Counted from the stretch's first letter, positions 1 to 9,083 are shown. The stretch is DNA of 61,486 bases from Bacteriovoracaceae bacterium (GCA_028101965.1 JAOHMI010000008.1:1-61486), one strand, 5' to 3'. Program-made: numbers and translations. Notes: a model not told the origin generated them from the sequence alone.

Positions 1-261
1 CTTCCCAGCCATTTTTTTTAAGGCGTTATCGGCAGGAGCCGAATGACGACGAGAAACACAGAATCGACCAGCATGGGAGATTCAGGGTTCCCAGATCCAA
101 GGCCCATACCGTTCACAACACAATCATTTTCATATTAAATATCTTAAAAATTTGGTCTCGAAGTAAGCAATTTGGAAAGATAAAGCCTGCTAGCCCATTC
201 CCGGCATATTTTTTCAATTTATAGTAAATGTAAAATCCAGTTTAGATCATTTATCAATAAT
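1..261 (-). other. Gene-free window edge; possible 5' part of a minus-strand RNA
   Basis: No convincing protein gene is seen in these bases. Positions 1-134 are visibly richer in G and C than their surroundings. On the minus strand they follow a promoter-like pair, a -35 TTGCTT (170-165) and a -10 TAAGAT (146-141) with an 18-base spacer, which would start a transcript near 134 running off the window. The region can fold (ATGGG at 73-77 with CCCAT at 103-107), and all minus-strand frames close quickly. I could not match it to tmRNA, RNase P RNA, SRP RNA or 6S RNA. The 135-261 part is AT-rich spacer behind the rhodanese gene. Confidence 0.25.
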
Positions 262-846
262 CTAATAAACAGATTGATAAGTAGAGTGAAGAAGATTCCA
301 TTTCTTTCCATAAACATGGACTTGATTAGTTTCATCTCCATTAGAGTCAATGAACTTAAGAAGTTGATGACTCCATGATAAAACTCCGCCTATCAAATTA
401 TATGAATCATATCCTAGTTCTTTTAATTTTTTTGTATAAAGACCGCTCCGATAGCCTATCGTGCAGTAAACAATAATATGCTTTTCTTCATGCCGACCTA
501 TATCTTTTTCGAATGATTGTTTATCTATTGCATCTGGAATCATTGAAATTTTCATTTCGTCATCTTCTCTTACATCAACAAATATAACATCTTCAGCTTT
601 GAAGTTTTTATTTATATCTTTTACTGAAATATCATTAATTGCAGGAAAATCTTTTTTATAAGAAAAATACATAGAATTAATTTTATCTAACTTCTTATCA
701 TCTGATTCAAAAGAAGATCTTACTCCTTTCAAACTTTCATCCTTTTTGACACCTTCAATTTTCTCATCACTTCTAACTTGAAGAGGTTCACAAGACAAAT
801 TTAGCATGAAACTGAGAAGCACAAAAATTAAATTAAAATTCCTCAT
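262..846 (-). CDS. Rhodanese-domain lipoprotein
   Basis: A 194-residue exported protein. It starts with a hydrophobic signal and a lipobox (LNLSC, Cys19), so it should be lipid-anchored. Residues 75-165 form a single rhodanese domain, with the typical VFVDVR-like strand (residues 88-93), Cys128 in the active-site loop CTIGYRSG, and the closing NLIGG turn. Rhodanese domains carry persulfide sulfur on this cysteine, or serve as redox or phosphate-like anion handlers. The 50 residues between lipobox and domain are charged linker. The ATG is preceded by GGAATT on the minus strand. It is transcribed alone, divergent from the ABC-F gene. The physiological substrate cannot be told from sequence. Confidence 0.85.
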   Translation of the reverse strand: MRNFNLIFVLLSFMLNLSCEPLQVRSDEKIEGVKKDESLKGVRSSFESDDKKLDKINSMYFSYKKDFPAINDISVKDINKNFKAEDVIFVDVREDDEMKISMIPDAIDKQSFEKDIGRHEEKHIIVYCTIGYRSGLYTKKLKELGYDSYNLIGGVLSWSHQLLKFIDSNGDETNQVHVYGKKWNLLHSTYQSVY

Positions 847-884
847 AATTCCTTCAATCCCTCTTTAAACTCTTGCCTACCTGT

Positions 885-912
885 ATTATATTGATCCTAA
901 CAATCAGGTCAA
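885..912 (-). promoter_or_regulatory. Sigma70-like promoter of the rhodanese lipoprotein
   Basis: The minus strand reads TTGACC (912-907), a 16-base spacer, then TATAAT (890-885), about 40 bases before the ATG at 846. The -10 is a perfect consensus and the -35 misses one base. Confidence 0.6.
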
Positions 913-949
913 TTTAAAAAAAGATTAAAAAATTTAACAACTTACAACG

Positions 950-2749
950 ATGCTTCAAGTAAACCAACTCCATAAAGACTTCGGTTCAAGAATACTTCTT
1001 GAAGGTGTTACCTTCAATATGAGTAAAAGTGAAAAAATGGGTCTCGTGGGGAGAAACGGCCATGGTAAATCAACCCTATTAAAAATTATCGCCGGTATTG
1101 AAAACTCTAGCTCAGGAACAGTTAGCTTTCCCAAGGGTTACCGTCTCGGTTACTTATCTCAGCATTTATCTTTTTCCAAAGAAACTGTGTTAACCGAATG
1201 TTTAGAAGTACTCGATGGAGATGAGAATCAAGCCTATAAAGTCTATTCGTTTCTAGATGGTTTAGGGTTTCAACCTGAAGACTATGAAAAAAATCCAATG
1301 AGTTTTAGTGGAGGAATGCAGCTAAGAATACACTTAGCAAAAACTCTCTTATCTGATTCAGATATTTTACTTTTAGATGAGCCAACGAACTATTTAGATC
1401 TAAGCTCCATGATTTGGTTAGGTCAATATCTAAAGAGTTTAAAAAGTGAAATCATCATAATATCTCATAATAAACAATTTATGAATTCAGTCTGTGATTC
1501 CATTGGTGGTATTTACTTAAGGAAATTTAAAAAAGTTAAAGGTGATACCTATAAGTACTACGAACAATTGCAAATTGAACAAGAAGTTCAAGAAAAAGCA
1601 AAAGTAAATCAAGATAAAAAAATAAAGCACATGCAGAGCTTTGTAGATAAATATCGGGCTAAAGCCAGAGGGGCATCTCAGGCACAATCACGATTAAAAT
1701 CTTTACAAAAGATGGAAGATCTTTCCCTTGAAGAAGACCAGGGATTAATAAATTTTAGATTCCACTATGCTGCCTTTTCAGCAAAAATATTATGTGAAAT
1801 AAAAGATCTGGCTTTCGCTTATCCTGAAAAAGAATTGTTATTTAAAAACTTGAATATTCCCATAAGAGCAAATGATCGAATTGGTATTGTTGGACTAAAT
1901 GGCAAAGGAAAGTCCACCCTACTTAAATTACTTTCAAAAAAACTGCAACCATCTACGGGTGAACTAAGATTTCATAATAAATGTATTGATGGTTTCTTTG
2001 GCCAGACCAATATTGACCTCCTCAATCCCACAATAACAGTTCAAGATGAAATTGCTTCGGCTAATCCGGAACTAGAGACATCTTTAGTTCGTTCAATTTG
2101 TGGAAGCTTACTTTTTAGCGGAGATGACGCCTTAAAAAAAGTATCCGTTCTTAGTGGTGGAGAAAAATCGAGAGTTCTGTTAGGTAAAATTTTAGCTCAA
2201 AAATGTAATATGCTTCTACTCGATGAACCCAATAACCATTTAGATATGGAATCAATTGAAATTCTCATCGAAGAATTGAATAGCTTTCCAGGTGCCGTTG
2301 TAATTGTTTGCCACGACATGGATATTCTGCAACGTGTTTGCAAGAAGTTTATTGTTTTCCATGAAGATAATGCATTTGAGTTTCTTGGTGGTTTTGATGA
2401 TTACTACAATAAATTTCTAAAAAATAACTCTACTGGGGAAGTATCTACAGTAATTAAGAATACTTCTAATTCTAAGAATCAAAATAAGAGAATAATGAGC
2501 AAAGAATTTAAAACGACACTTAGAAAGCTTGAAAGAGATATTCAAAAAACAGAAGAATTGATTTATAAAATTGAAAGTGAAATTGAAGATAAGGAGAAAT
2601 TATTATCTGAACTTGATTCATCGAACCAAGAAGAGATAAATCGTGGATCTCAAGAATGGCAGGAATTAAAAAATCAACTTGAAAAAAATTTTAGTAAATT
2701 AGAAAAATATTACGAAGAAAAAGAACAACTAGAAAAGGAAAATATATGA
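950..2749 (+). CDS. ABC-F family ATPase (Uup/YheS/EttA-like)
   Basis: A soluble 599-residue protein with two ABC ATPase domains and no membrane segment, the hallmark of ABC-F translation factors that act on the ribosome. Domain 1 has Walker [10 protein letters not shown] (34-42), signature SFSGG (118-122) and Walker B ending DEPTNYLD (143-150). Domain 2 has GLNGKGKST (315-323), LSGGE (401-405) and DEPNNHLD (425-432). The linker between them (about 205-255) is charged and helical, as in the P-site-contacting linker of the family. The last 85 residues are a predicted coiled coil like the C-terminal domain of Uup or YheS. The exact subfamily is not decided. There is no clear ribosome binding site before the ATG. 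The next gene overlaps by 4 bases (ATGA), which suggests translational coupling. Confidence 0.92.
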   Translation: MLQVNQLHKDFGSRILLEGVTFNMSKSEKMGLVGRNGHGKSTLLKIIAGIENSSSGTVSFPKGYRLGYLSQHLSFSKETVLTECLEVLDGDENQAYKVYSFLDGLGFQPEDYEKNPMSFSGGMQLRIHLAKTLLSDSDILLLDEPTNYLDLSSMIWLGQYLKSLKSEIIIISHNKQFMNSVCDSIGGIYLRKFKKVKGDTYKYYEQLQIEQEVQEKAKVNQDKKIKHMQSFVDKYRAKARGASQAQSRLKSLQKMEDLSLEEDQGLINFRFHYAAFSAKILCEIKDLAFAYPEKELLFKNLNIPIRANDRIGIVGLNGKGKSTLLKLLSKKLQPSTGELRFHNKCIDGFFGQTNIDLLNPTITVQDEIASANPELETSLVRSICGSLLFSGDDALKKVSVLSGGEKSRVLLGKILAQKCNMLLLDEPNNHLDMESIEILIEELNSFPGAVVIVCHDMDILQRVCKKFIVFHEDNAFEFLGGFDDYYNKFLKNNSTGEVSTVIKNTSNSKNQNKRIMSKEFKTTLRKLERDIQKTEELIYKIESEIEDKEKLLSELDSSNQEEINRGSQEWQELKNQLEKNFSKLEKYYEEKEQLEKENI

Positions 2750-3240
2750 GCTCTAACAACTGTCCTTGTGGACGAGAAAAAACTTATGAAGATTGCTGTG
2801 AACTAATCCATAATGATGTGTCTAACGCTAAAACAGCTGAAGACTTAATGAGATCTCGCTACAGTGCCTTTGTAAAAAATAAAGTTGATTTTATTGTTAA
2901 CACTCATTTAGATGAAGGCCAAGAAACTTCGCGAGAGTCCATAGAGCAGTGGTCGAAGAATTCAAAATGGCTTGGTCTTGAAGTGGTTAGTACTGAAAAA
3001 GGCCTCGAAAGTGATGAAACGGGAAAAGTTGAATTTATTGCAAATTATGAAAGTAATGAACAAGATGTTCAGCACCACGAACTAGCTGAATTTAAAAAAG
3101 TTGATGGTAAATGGATCTATGCTGACGGCCATGTTATCAATCAAGGACCTTACGTAAGGGAAACTCCAAAGGTAGGGCGAAATGAACCATGTCCTTGTGG
3201 ATCTGAGAAGAAATTTAAAAAGTGCTGCGGAAAAAATTAA
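2746..3240 (+). CDS. YchJ-like SEC-C motif protein
   Basis: 164 residues. The N-terminal part reads [17 protein letters not shown] and then the YchJ/UPF0225 middle domain ([15 protein letters not shown]-like segment). The C-terminus carries a SEC-C zinc motif ([15 protein letters not shown]). Both cysteine clusters have the CxC...CC spacing that binds one zinc each. The family has no settled function; SEC-C motifs are also found at the end of SecA. The start overlaps the stop of the ABC-F gene, so the two are made from one mRNA. Its stop overlaps the convergent aquaporin gene by 4 bases. Confidence 0.9.
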   Translation: MSSNNCPCGREKTYEDCCELIHNDVSNAKTAEDLMRSRYSAFVKNKVDFIVNTHLDEGQETSRESIEQWSKNSKWLGLEVVSTEKGLESDETGKVEFIANYESNEQDVQHHELAEFKKVDGKWIYADGHVINQGPYVRETPKVGRNEPCPCGSEKKFKKCCGKN

Positions 3241-3896
3241 TTTTGATGAGTCCGTATATATTCATAAACCTTCGCTCCTAAGTAAGCTCCAATAATAGGG
3301 CCTATAAAGTAGAGCCATAGAGTACTTAATTCTCCAGAATACAAAGCAGGCGCTAAACTTCGTGCGGGATTCATGGAAGCTTTCGTAAGTGGACCTCCAA
3401 CGAATGCATCTAACGCTACTGTGGATCCAATGGCAATTCCTGCTAACTCCCCTATCGCGCGAGAATCTGTCGCAACACTAATAATCACAAACATTAAGGC
3501 AAAGCTAAGAATAACCTCAACTAGCATTCCAGATGATAGCGAAACACTTAACCCGGTTGCTCCGAAGGAATGCTCGCCTCCCCAAATGATTAGATGAACA
3601 GTTGAAGCCAAAAGAGCACCAAATATCTGAGCTAAGATGAAACCTGGTACACTTTTTCCTGGGAAACGTTTAACTCCCCAAAAGGCAATAGTAACTGCCG
3701 GATTAAAGTGAGCTCCAGAAATATGCCCAACAGCGTAAATCATAATTGAGACAGCTCCTCCCCAAATAATAGGAATAAATGAACCATTGAATTCCGGATT
3801 TAATTCGGCCAGAATCATTGAACCACATCCAAAAAAAACTAGAAAAAATGTTCCGATAAATTCTGCCATATACTGAGTCCAAGAATTTCGACTCAT
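3237..3896 (-). CDS. Aquaporin/aquaglyceroporin-family channel in arsenic operon
   Basis: A 219-residue MIP-family channel with six membrane helices and both half-helix motifs, NPA at 65-67 and NPARS at 176-180. It is the last gene of a four-gene minus-strand run after MerR-type regulator, ArsI-like and arsC genes, and its start overlaps the arsC stop by 4 bases. In Sinorhizobium meliloti an aquaglyceroporin (AqpS) replaces the arsenite pump. Arsenate is reduced by ArsC and arsenite leaves through the channel. The operon here lacks ArsB, Acr3 and ArsA, so the same logic is the likely role (inference). A general water or glycerol channel is the alternative. Confidence 0.85.
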   Translation of the reverse strand: MSRNSWTQYMAEFIGTFFLVFFGCGSMILAELNPEFNGSFIPIIWGGAVSIMIYAVGHISGAHFNPAVTIAFWGVKRFPGKSVPGFILAQIFGALLASTVHLIIWGGEHSFGATGLSVSLSSGMLVEVILSFALMFVIISVATDSRAIGELAGIAIGSTVALDAFVGGPLTKASMNPARSLAPALYSGELSTLWLYFIGPIIGAYLGAKVYEYIRTHQN

Positions 3897-4321
3897 AATG
3901 ATTCCAACTTTTCTTCAATTGTCTCCACCATTTGTTTAATCTCATCTCTTACTCGGCGATAAACTTTTAAAATTTCTTCCTCATTATTTAATTCTGAGGT
4001 TAACCTAGGAGGATCTTCAAATCCAGTGTGAATGATTTTACCTCCTGGGAAATATGGACAATTCTCATGAGCATCTGAGCATACAGTAAAAACATAATCC
4101 ATGGTTAAGTCTGGAAGCTCATCCGTTGTATTTGATTGATGATTTGAAATATCAACACCAACTTCATCCATAACCTGTATCGCTCGTGAATTTAGACCAT
4201 GTTTTTTAGTTCCAGCTGAATAAAAATTATATTCATTCCCTTTAAGAAAATTACCCCAGCCTTCAGCCATTTGGGATCGACAAGAATTTCCCGTGCATAA
4301 AAATAAAATATTTTTTTTCAT
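3893..4321 (-). CDS. arsC: Arsenate reductase, thioredoxin-coupled (LMW-PTP fold)
   Basis: 142 residues, the normal length for the Bacillus/Staphylococcus type ArsC. The P-loop CTGNSCRS (Cys9-x5-Arg15) binds arsenate. The two relay cysteines are present in TVCSDAHENCPYFPGG at Cys81 and Cys88, matching the Cys10/82/89 triad of the characterised enzymes. That triad separates it from a plain tyrosine phosphatase. It reduces arsenate to arsenite in the cytoplasm, with electrons from thioredoxin. It lies 6 bases after the ArsI-like gene and overlaps the aquaporin gene. Confidence 0.92.
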   Translation of the reverse strand: MKKNILFLCTGNSCRSQMAEGWGNFLKGNEYNFYSAGTKKHGLNSRAIQVMDEVGVDISNHQSNTTDELPDLTMDYVFTVCSDAHENCPYFPGGKIIHTGFEDPPRLTSELNNEEEILKVYRRVRDEIKQMVETIEEKLESL

Positions 4322-4327
4322 ATTTTC

Positions 4328-4747
4328 TCAGCAACAATTAGATTTTGGTTTACATGTAGTTTGAGTTGAATCTTTAGGAATGTCTAATTGCTTTTTAACA
4401 AAAAATACTTCCCATTCATTTCCATCGGGATCACTGAACCATATTTTATCTTGATGGGCATAACAACAGTCTACTGCCATCTCATCTCTAGTTAATACTC
4501 CAGCTTCCTCGAGCTTGTACTTCCATTCTCGAACTTCTTTTTCTGAGTCTACTTCTACTCCCAAATGGCTTACTCGGCTTAACTTAGCTTTAGGTGATGA
4601 CATGAAAGTAAAATTAAGGGCCGGTTTATTTAAATCAAATTTGGCGTAATCACTTGTTTGCTTTTGAGGGTTTTGTCCAAAAACTTTAGTATAAAAATCA
4701 GCAGTTTTTTCGACATTAGAAACATAAATTGATAAATGTGGTCTCAT
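4328..4747 (-). CDS. ArsI/CadI-family vicinal-oxygen-chelate protein (putative C-As lyase)
   Basis: A 139-residue glyoxalase-fold protein. His4, His61 and Glu113 sit where ArsI places its iron ligands, and the vicinal pair Cys94-Cys95 in VDCCYAHQDKIWFSDPDGN is the arsenic-binding signature of the ArsI/CadI family. The C-terminus adds Cys132, Cys138 and Cys139. ArsI cleaves the carbon-arsenic bond of trivalent methylarsenicals with oxygen. The ATG at 4747 is chosen over the upstream ATG at 4768 because the ribosome binding site (AAGGAG) lies between them. It starts 11 bases after the regulator gene. Confidence 0.85.
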   Translation of the reverse strand: MRPHLSIYVSNVEKTADFYTKVFGQNPQKQTSDYAKFDLNKPALNFTFMSSPKAKLSRVSHLGVEVDSEKEVREWKYKLEEAGVLTRDEMAVDCCYAHQDKIWFSDPDGNEWEVFFVKKQLDIPKDSTQTTCKPKSNCC

Positions 4748-4758
4748 AATTTTTCTCC

Positions 4759-5172
4759 TTATGAACAATTTGATTCAAAACAATCACTAACTCGGCAACA
4801 AGCTTTCATTTCAGGGCTCACGTCACATGCTTTAATTATATTCTCTAAGGATTTCTCCATCCTTTTTAAAGAATCAATTTTCTCTTGTACTTCATTTAAT
4901 TTTAGAGAAGCTTTTTTTGATACGTGAGAACAAGTGGCCGTTGAATTCTGGTCTAATAGAAGAAGGTCTTTAATCTCAATTAAAGTAAATCCTAGAATTT
5001 GAGCTTTTTTAATGAAGCCAATTCTAGTGATATAATCCAGTGGATAAACTCTAAATGCACCTCGTTTGCTTGTGGGTTTCTTTAACAAGCCTTTTTTTTC
5101 ATAGAACCGAATTGTTTCCACATTTACTTGAGAGGCGTCCGCTAATTTTCCAATAGTCAGTGATTCATTCAT
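4759..5172 (-). CDS. MerR-family metal(loid) regulator with a mercury-type cysteine triad
   Basis: 137 residues from the ATG at 5172. The N-terminal winged helix reads LTIGKLADASQVNVETIRFY and is followed by the long dimerisation helix. Three cysteines, at 81, 116 and 125 in this numbering, have spacings of 35 and 9 residues, the same as Cys82/117/126 of the mercury sensor MerR; an extra Cys126 and two C-terminal cysteines follow. The gene leads the ArsI-ArsC-aquaporin operon, so it probably senses arsenite or methylarsenite through three thiolates (inference). Upstream GTG (5187) and ATG (5178) codons lie within or before the promoter -10 region, so 5172 is preferred and the mRNA would be leaderless. 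A true Hg(II) sensor is the alternative. Confidence 0.85.
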   Translation of the reverse strand: MNESLTIGKLADASQVNVETIRFYEKKGLLKKPTSKRGAFRVYPLDYITRIGFIKKAQILGFTLIEIKDLLLLDQNSTATCSHVSKKASLKLNEVQEKIDSLKRMEKSLENIIKACDVSPEMKACCRVSDCFESNCS

Positions 5173-5178
5173 GCTCAT

Positions 5179-5210
5179 ACTATACACTCCGTACCATGGT
5201 ACAGAGTCAA
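5179..5210 (-). promoter_or_regulatory. MerR-type promoter/operator of the arsenic operon
   Basis: On the minus strand TTGACT (5210-5205) and TATAGT (5184-5179) flank a 20-base spacer, longer than the usual 17 and typical of MerR-activated promoters. The 20-base dyad centred in it (5187-5206, halves CTCTGTACCA and TGGTACGGAG, one mismatch) closely resembles the mer operator core CTCCGTAC...GTACGGAG as I remember it. The expected start site falls on the regulator's ATG. Confidence 0.8.
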
Positions 5211-5230
5211 GATATCATAAATTTTTCTAA

Positions 5231-5332
5231 CCGGGTGACAATCGTGGTGATAATCTCTAAATTATTAAAATTATTAAATAGAAAAATTGGTAAATTGTTG
5301 ATATTTCAATCTTCACCATTATAGTCACCCGG
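5231..5332. repeat. Inverted pair of 20-bp composite sites
   Basis: The 20-base block CCGGGTGAC-N6-GGTGA occurs at 5231-5250 and, inverted, at 5332-5313, with the same 6-base internal spacing; 62 AT-rich bases lie between. Outside both arms the sequence is similar AT-rich DNA (AATTTTTCTAA against AATTTATAAA). It may be a pair of operators, a large cruciform, or a short MITE-like element of about 125 bp. It lies between the MerR-type promoter and the end of the lipoprotein gene at 5408. Confidence 0.55.
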
Positions 5333-5407
5333 TTTATAAATTTTTAATCAGAAAAAGCTATAAGGTATTTAAATTCAATGTATTCTAATACTTGAGAGAG
5401 AAGGTTT

Positions 5408-6037
5408 TTAGAGACTTTTCTTGGTCTTGATATATTTAACTCTTGAAGTCACATTATACACATTATCAATGCTCTTGTTTAAACGTAATTCACAAAAGGG
5501 TCGTCTAAACACTTGAACCTTATCTTCATCGCGATCATTAAAACTAACTTCCAAATAGATGGTTGAATCAATATCCTTATTTAAGTTAGCATAAGCTCGA
5601 AAAATTTGATCCTCAGTAATATTTAAATCCCGGCTTAAGTAAAAAAGCATGAAAGCAGCAAAATTTTTAAAATAGTTTATTCCTTCAATTCGATCGTACT
5701 TAAAGTAATCTTTATCAATCAGTCTATCTAAGTCACTAGAGAGATCCGAAGGTAAAGTCTCAATCAAAGTTAAATAACTAGAACTTTGAATAGGGACTTT
5801 ATTTAGAATGACTTCTTTTAATTCTTCAAATTGGTCAAAGTCTAATTTAAGTTTAACCACCGAGGGTTTTCGAGGAGTACGAAAAACTGATGAATAAGGC
5901 CCCTTATCCAAGCCACAAAAACTGTAAGATTGAGTATAGACTTTAGTTTTCTTGGGCTTAGACACTTCTTCTTTTCTACTTCCACAAGAGAAAGTGAATA
6001 AAATAATCATAAAGAAATAGACTTTGCGTACTTGCAT
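5408..6037 (-). CDS. Lipoprotein of unknown function
   Basis: 209 residues with a short basic start, a hydrophobic stretch and the lipobox TFSCGS, so it is exported and lipid-anchored. The mature part is soluble and mixed alpha/beta, with three cysteines. I recognise no family. The ATG at 6037 has only a weak ribosome binding site; an internal ATG ten codons later (MIILFTFSC) would also leave a complete signal peptide. The next gene upstream is another small lipoprotein on the same strand, 52 bases away, so the two may be cotranscribed. Confidence 0.7.
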   Translation of the reverse strand: MQVRKVYFFMIILFTFSCGSRKEEVSKPKKTKVYTQSYSFCGLDKGPYSSVFRTPRKPSVVKLKLDFDQFEELKEVILNKVPIQSSSYLTLIETLPSDLSSDLDRLIDKDYFKYDRIEGINYFKNFAAFMLFYLSRDLNITEDQIFRAYANLNKDIDSTIYLEVSFNDRDEDKVQVFRRPFCELRLNKSIDNVYNVTSRVKYIKTKKSL

Positions 6038-6089
6038 CTTGAAACGCTATCAAAAAATGGTTTAGGAGTAAAATATTAGATTGATGCTC

Positions 6090-6590
6090 TTAGCGACGAT
6101 ACTTAAATGATTCAATCGAAATGGACAATTTCAAAGATTCACCTGGACGAAATTCAATAACTTTAATCATTAAATCGTACTCTGCGTCTTTAGTTTTTTT
6201 AGTAAGTAGCCAAGTTTGTTTCTCTGATAATAGATTTGCATTCACTTCTTTTTTTAATGGTTCGAGAATATCTCGATCAAAAGTTGATATATCAAAATTC
6301 TCATTTTGATCTTCTAAGTTATAGAAAAGAGCATGCTGACCAAAGTATAGCTCAGCAGTCATACTATCATCTGCGAGAAAAGCTAACACAGGGTCATTTA
6401 TTTCCTTTAAATGTTTTGTAAGATAAAAGAATTTTTCCTTAGGTTTATTTACATCCCAACGATCTATGGGAGAAAGCTCTACATTAAAAACCTTCTTCAT
6501 CTTAGGCATATCACGTTTTTTAAAGCTCTTGGCACATCCAAAAAGTAATTGAAACGTAAAAATAAATGTAATTATTTTAAATGAATTCAT
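6090..6590 (-). CDS. Lipoprotein of unknown function
   Basis: 166 residues starting with a signal peptide and lipobox LLFGCAK (Cys19). The start has a GGAAG ribosome binding site. After the anchor comes a basic stretch and then about 130 residues of soluble protein with alternating charged and hydrophobic segments. No family is recognised. Head-to-tail with the lipoprotein gene at 5408-6037 and probably in one transcript with it. About 230 bases of AT-rich spacer separate it from the divergent gene at 6819. Confidence 0.7.
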   Translation of the reverse strand: MNSFKIITFIFTFQLLFGCAKSFKKRDMPKMKKVFNVELSPIDRWDVNKPKEKFFYLTKHLKEINDPVLAFLADDSMTAELYFGQHALFYNLEDQNENFDISTFDRDILEPLKKEVNANLLSEKQTWLLTKKTKDAEYDLMIKVIEFRPGESLKLSISIESFKYRR

Positions 6591-6818
6591 CTTCTCTTCC
6601 TAGAGAAGAAAATAAACAATAATAAAGCTATTTGTAAAATTAGTTGAAAAGATTACAGCCAATAATATCAGACAGATAGACAATTTCCCTTAAAACTAAA
6701 AAAAAGGACAATGGAGTTTATATTTTAAATAAATAATCCTAGCTATCCTTTATTTTCAAAATAAAATAATCTTCAATATCAATAAATTAAGCTTAAAAAT
6801 TTCAATTGGCGGAACAAA

Positions 6819-7238
6819 ATGAGTATTATTAAAATTTTCTTTGTAATTCTACTTTCTCTTAATAGTGTACATTTATTTGCTCAAAGCAATGTACTTGTCC
6901 TCTATTTTGAGACAGGTGCGGAAAATTCAATCAGTAACGATAGACGTATCAATCCTCCCGGTTATGAAGCTGCTATTTTTTTTATAGATAATCCTGGTAT
7001 ATATGAATTCCCTTTTTGTGTTGAAGCAGAAGAAGGAAAAACACCGGTTAGAAGTCAAAAATATATTTACAATTACGGTGACTTAGAACTCGATTGGCCT
7101 CTCTATCAGTCTAAAAGTATTGAAATAGATTTCAAGTTGATTCAAAATCCAGATGATCTTAAAGCTAGCGCTAGATCAAATGGACAAGACGAAAACCAAT
7201 ATCAGATATGTTTTCAAGGCATAGTAAGAAAAAGATAA
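6819..7238 (+). CDS. Exported protein of unknown function
   Basis: 139 residues. A signal peptide of about 21 residues ends LFA before QSN, a good signal peptidase I site, so the mature protein of about 118 residues is periplasmic or secreted. The mature part is acidic and beta-rich, with cysteines at two places (FCVEA and QICFQG) that could form a disulfide. The start has a GGCGGA ribosome binding site. It converges with the ygiQ-type gene, 3 bases apart. No family is recognised. Confidence 0.65.
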   Translation: MSIIKIFFVILLSLNSVHLFAQSNVLVLYFETGAENSISNDRRINPPGYEAAIFFIDNPGIYEFPFCVEAEEGKTPVRSQKYIYNYGDLELDWPLYQSKSIEIDFKLIQNPDDLKASARSNGQDENQYQICFQGIVRKR

Positions 7239-7241
7239 TTA

Positions 7242-9083
7242 TTAACTTTGATAGATACGCTTATATAAATCTAAGCGATTAAACTTCTTAAGTCGCTCTA
7301 GCAATCTTTCTTTCATTCCCTTTTTATACCAAAAGAAAAAGTTACGTTGATGGTTTTTTGCATCCATCTTTGTGGCCGTATAAACTTTTTTAAGAGTATA
7401 GGGATGATAACCAGAATAATAAATTTCTGTGGCCAGAGTCATAGGAGTGGGAGTGAAGTCTTGTACTTGTTCCAGTTTATATCCATGCTCCTTAGTTTTG
7501 ATAGCAAGATTGGCCATATCAATTTCATCAGCACCAGGATGAGATGAAATAAAATAAGGAATTATTTCCTGTCTTAAACCTTTATTGCGGCAGATTTCTT
7601 CAAACTTAGTTTTAAAAATTTTAAAATATCTGAAACTTGGTTTTCGCATTAATTTTAAAACACTATCTTGTGTATGCTCAGGAGCAACTTTAAGCCTGCC
7701 TGAAACATGGTGAGTAACCAGGTCTTCACAATATTTTTCATCTTCTTTTTTATTTAGAGAGTGTGGATTAAACATCAAATCATATCTAAGACCACTACTA
7801 ACGAATGCTTTTTTTACTTCCGGATGCTTTCGTACTTTCTCATAAATATCACGCATAGCTTTTGGAGAAGTATCCAGATTTCGGCAAACAGTAGGAAAAA
7901 TACAAGATGAGGATGTGCATCGATCACAAATTTCCTGATCAATACCTTTCATTTGATACATATTAGCCGATGGCCCACCTAAGTCTGAAAGATAACCTTT
8001 GAAGTCGTCCATCTTACTTATCTCATCCACTTCCTTCATAATTGAATCTTCGGAACGAGAGGCAATAAATTTTCCTTGATGCGCACTAATGGTACAAAAA
8101 GAGCAGCCACCAAAGCAACCTCGATGCATATTCACACTAAACTTAATCATCTCATAAGCGCTTATGGTTTTGCCTCGATACTTTGGATGGGGATACCGAG
8201 TAAATGGTAGGGAGAAACTGTAGTCCATTTCTTTTTCCGTCATCACAGGATATGGTGGATTGATCACTAAAGTATCGGTTCCTATACTTTGTAATATTCG
8301 ATCTGCTTTTACTTTATTTGATTCAATTTCCACAATTTTAAAATTAGCGGCATATTTCTTTTTATCTTTCAGGCAAACTTCATGTGAGTTTAATTCAATA
8401 TCTTCCCAGTTTTTATTTTTTGGTAAATTCTCATATTGATTCACTAAAACCGCAGTTTGAGGAATGGTTCTCAACGAGGAAAAGGGCACCCCTTTTTGCA
8501 GTAGATGCAGAAGCTCGCGTAAAGGCTGCTCTCCCATTCCATAAATAAGAAGATCAGCACCAGATTCAGTTAAAATATTAGGAAGCAGTTTATCTTCCCA
8601 AAAATCAAAATGAGTTACTCTTCTTAAACTAGCTTCTATGCCTCCAATGACCACTGGAGTATCTGGGTAGAGCTCCTTAAGTATTTTTGTATAAGTTGTT
8701 GTGGCATAGTCTGGACGTAAATTATTTAATCCATTTGGAGAATAGGCATCCTTTTCTCTTTTTCTTTTTCCCGCCGTATATTTGTTAACCATGGAATCCA
8801 TATTTCCGGCCGTTACCCCAAAGAAATATTTTGGTTTGCCCAATTTTTTAAAGTCGCGCAAATCATCTTGCCAGTTAGGTTGAGGAATAATTGCCACTTT
8901 AAAACCATAGGATTCAATAATTCGTCCTATCACCGCGTTACCAAAAGCCGGATGATCCACATAAGCATCACCTGAAATAATGATCACATCGAGCTCATCC
9001 CAACCACGCTTAAGAACTTCCTTTCGAGAAACGGGAAGCCAATTGGTAATTGGAATATTTAAAGAATGCGATTTTTGGTTCAT
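7242..9083 (-). CDS. YgiQ-family radical SAM protein (UPF0313)
   Basis: 613 residues, the usual length for the YgiQ family. An N-terminal B12-binding-like half (VIPQPNW, DYATTTY region) is followed by the radical SAM cluster motif CFGGCSFC (CxxxCxxC) in the segment NMHRGCFGGCSFCTISAHQG, then a second cysteine group (CDRCTSSSCIFPTVC) and the long C-terminal part. The family is widespread, cytoplasmic, and of unresolved reaction. The ATG has no strong ribosome binding site. It stands alone between convergent and divergent neighbours. Confidence 0.93.
   Translation of the reverse strand: MNQKSHSLNIPITNWLPVSRKEVLKRGWDELDVIIISGDAYVDHPAFGNAVIGRIIESYGFKVAIIPQPNWQDDLRDFKKLGKPKYFFGVTAGNMDSMVNKYTAGKRKREKDAYSPNGLNNLRPDYATTTYTKILKELYPDTPVVIGGIEASLRRVTHFDFWEDKLLPNILTESGADLLIYGMGEQPLRELLHLLQKGVPFSSLRTIPQTAVLVNQYENLPKNKNWEDIELNSHEVCLKDKKKYAANFKIVEIESNKVKADRILQSIGTDTLVINPPYPVMTEKEMDYSFSLPFTRYPHPKYRGKTISAYEMIKFSVNMHRGCFGGCSFCTISAHQGKFIASRSEDSIMKEVDEISKMDDFKGYLSDLGGPSANMYQMKGIDQEICDRCTSSSCIFPTVCRNLDTSPKAMRDIYEKVRKHPEVKKAFVSSGLRYDLMFNPHSLNKKEDEKYCEDLVTHHVSGRLKVAPEHTQDSVLKLMRKPSFRYFKIFKTKFEEICRNKGLRQEIIPYFISSHPGADEIDMANLAIKTKEHGYKLEQVQDFTPTPMTLATEIYYSGYHPYTLKKVYTATKMDAKNHQRNFFFWYKKGMKERLLERLKKFNRLDLYKRIYQS

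Noticed and set aside
4328-4768. Longer ArsI-like frame starting at 4768
   Set aside because: The AAGGAG ribosome binding site lies inside that extension, so the ATG at 4747 is the start.
5231-5332. CRISPR-like or phage operator array
   Set aside because: Only two inverted copies, no spacers of equal length and no cas or phage gene near.
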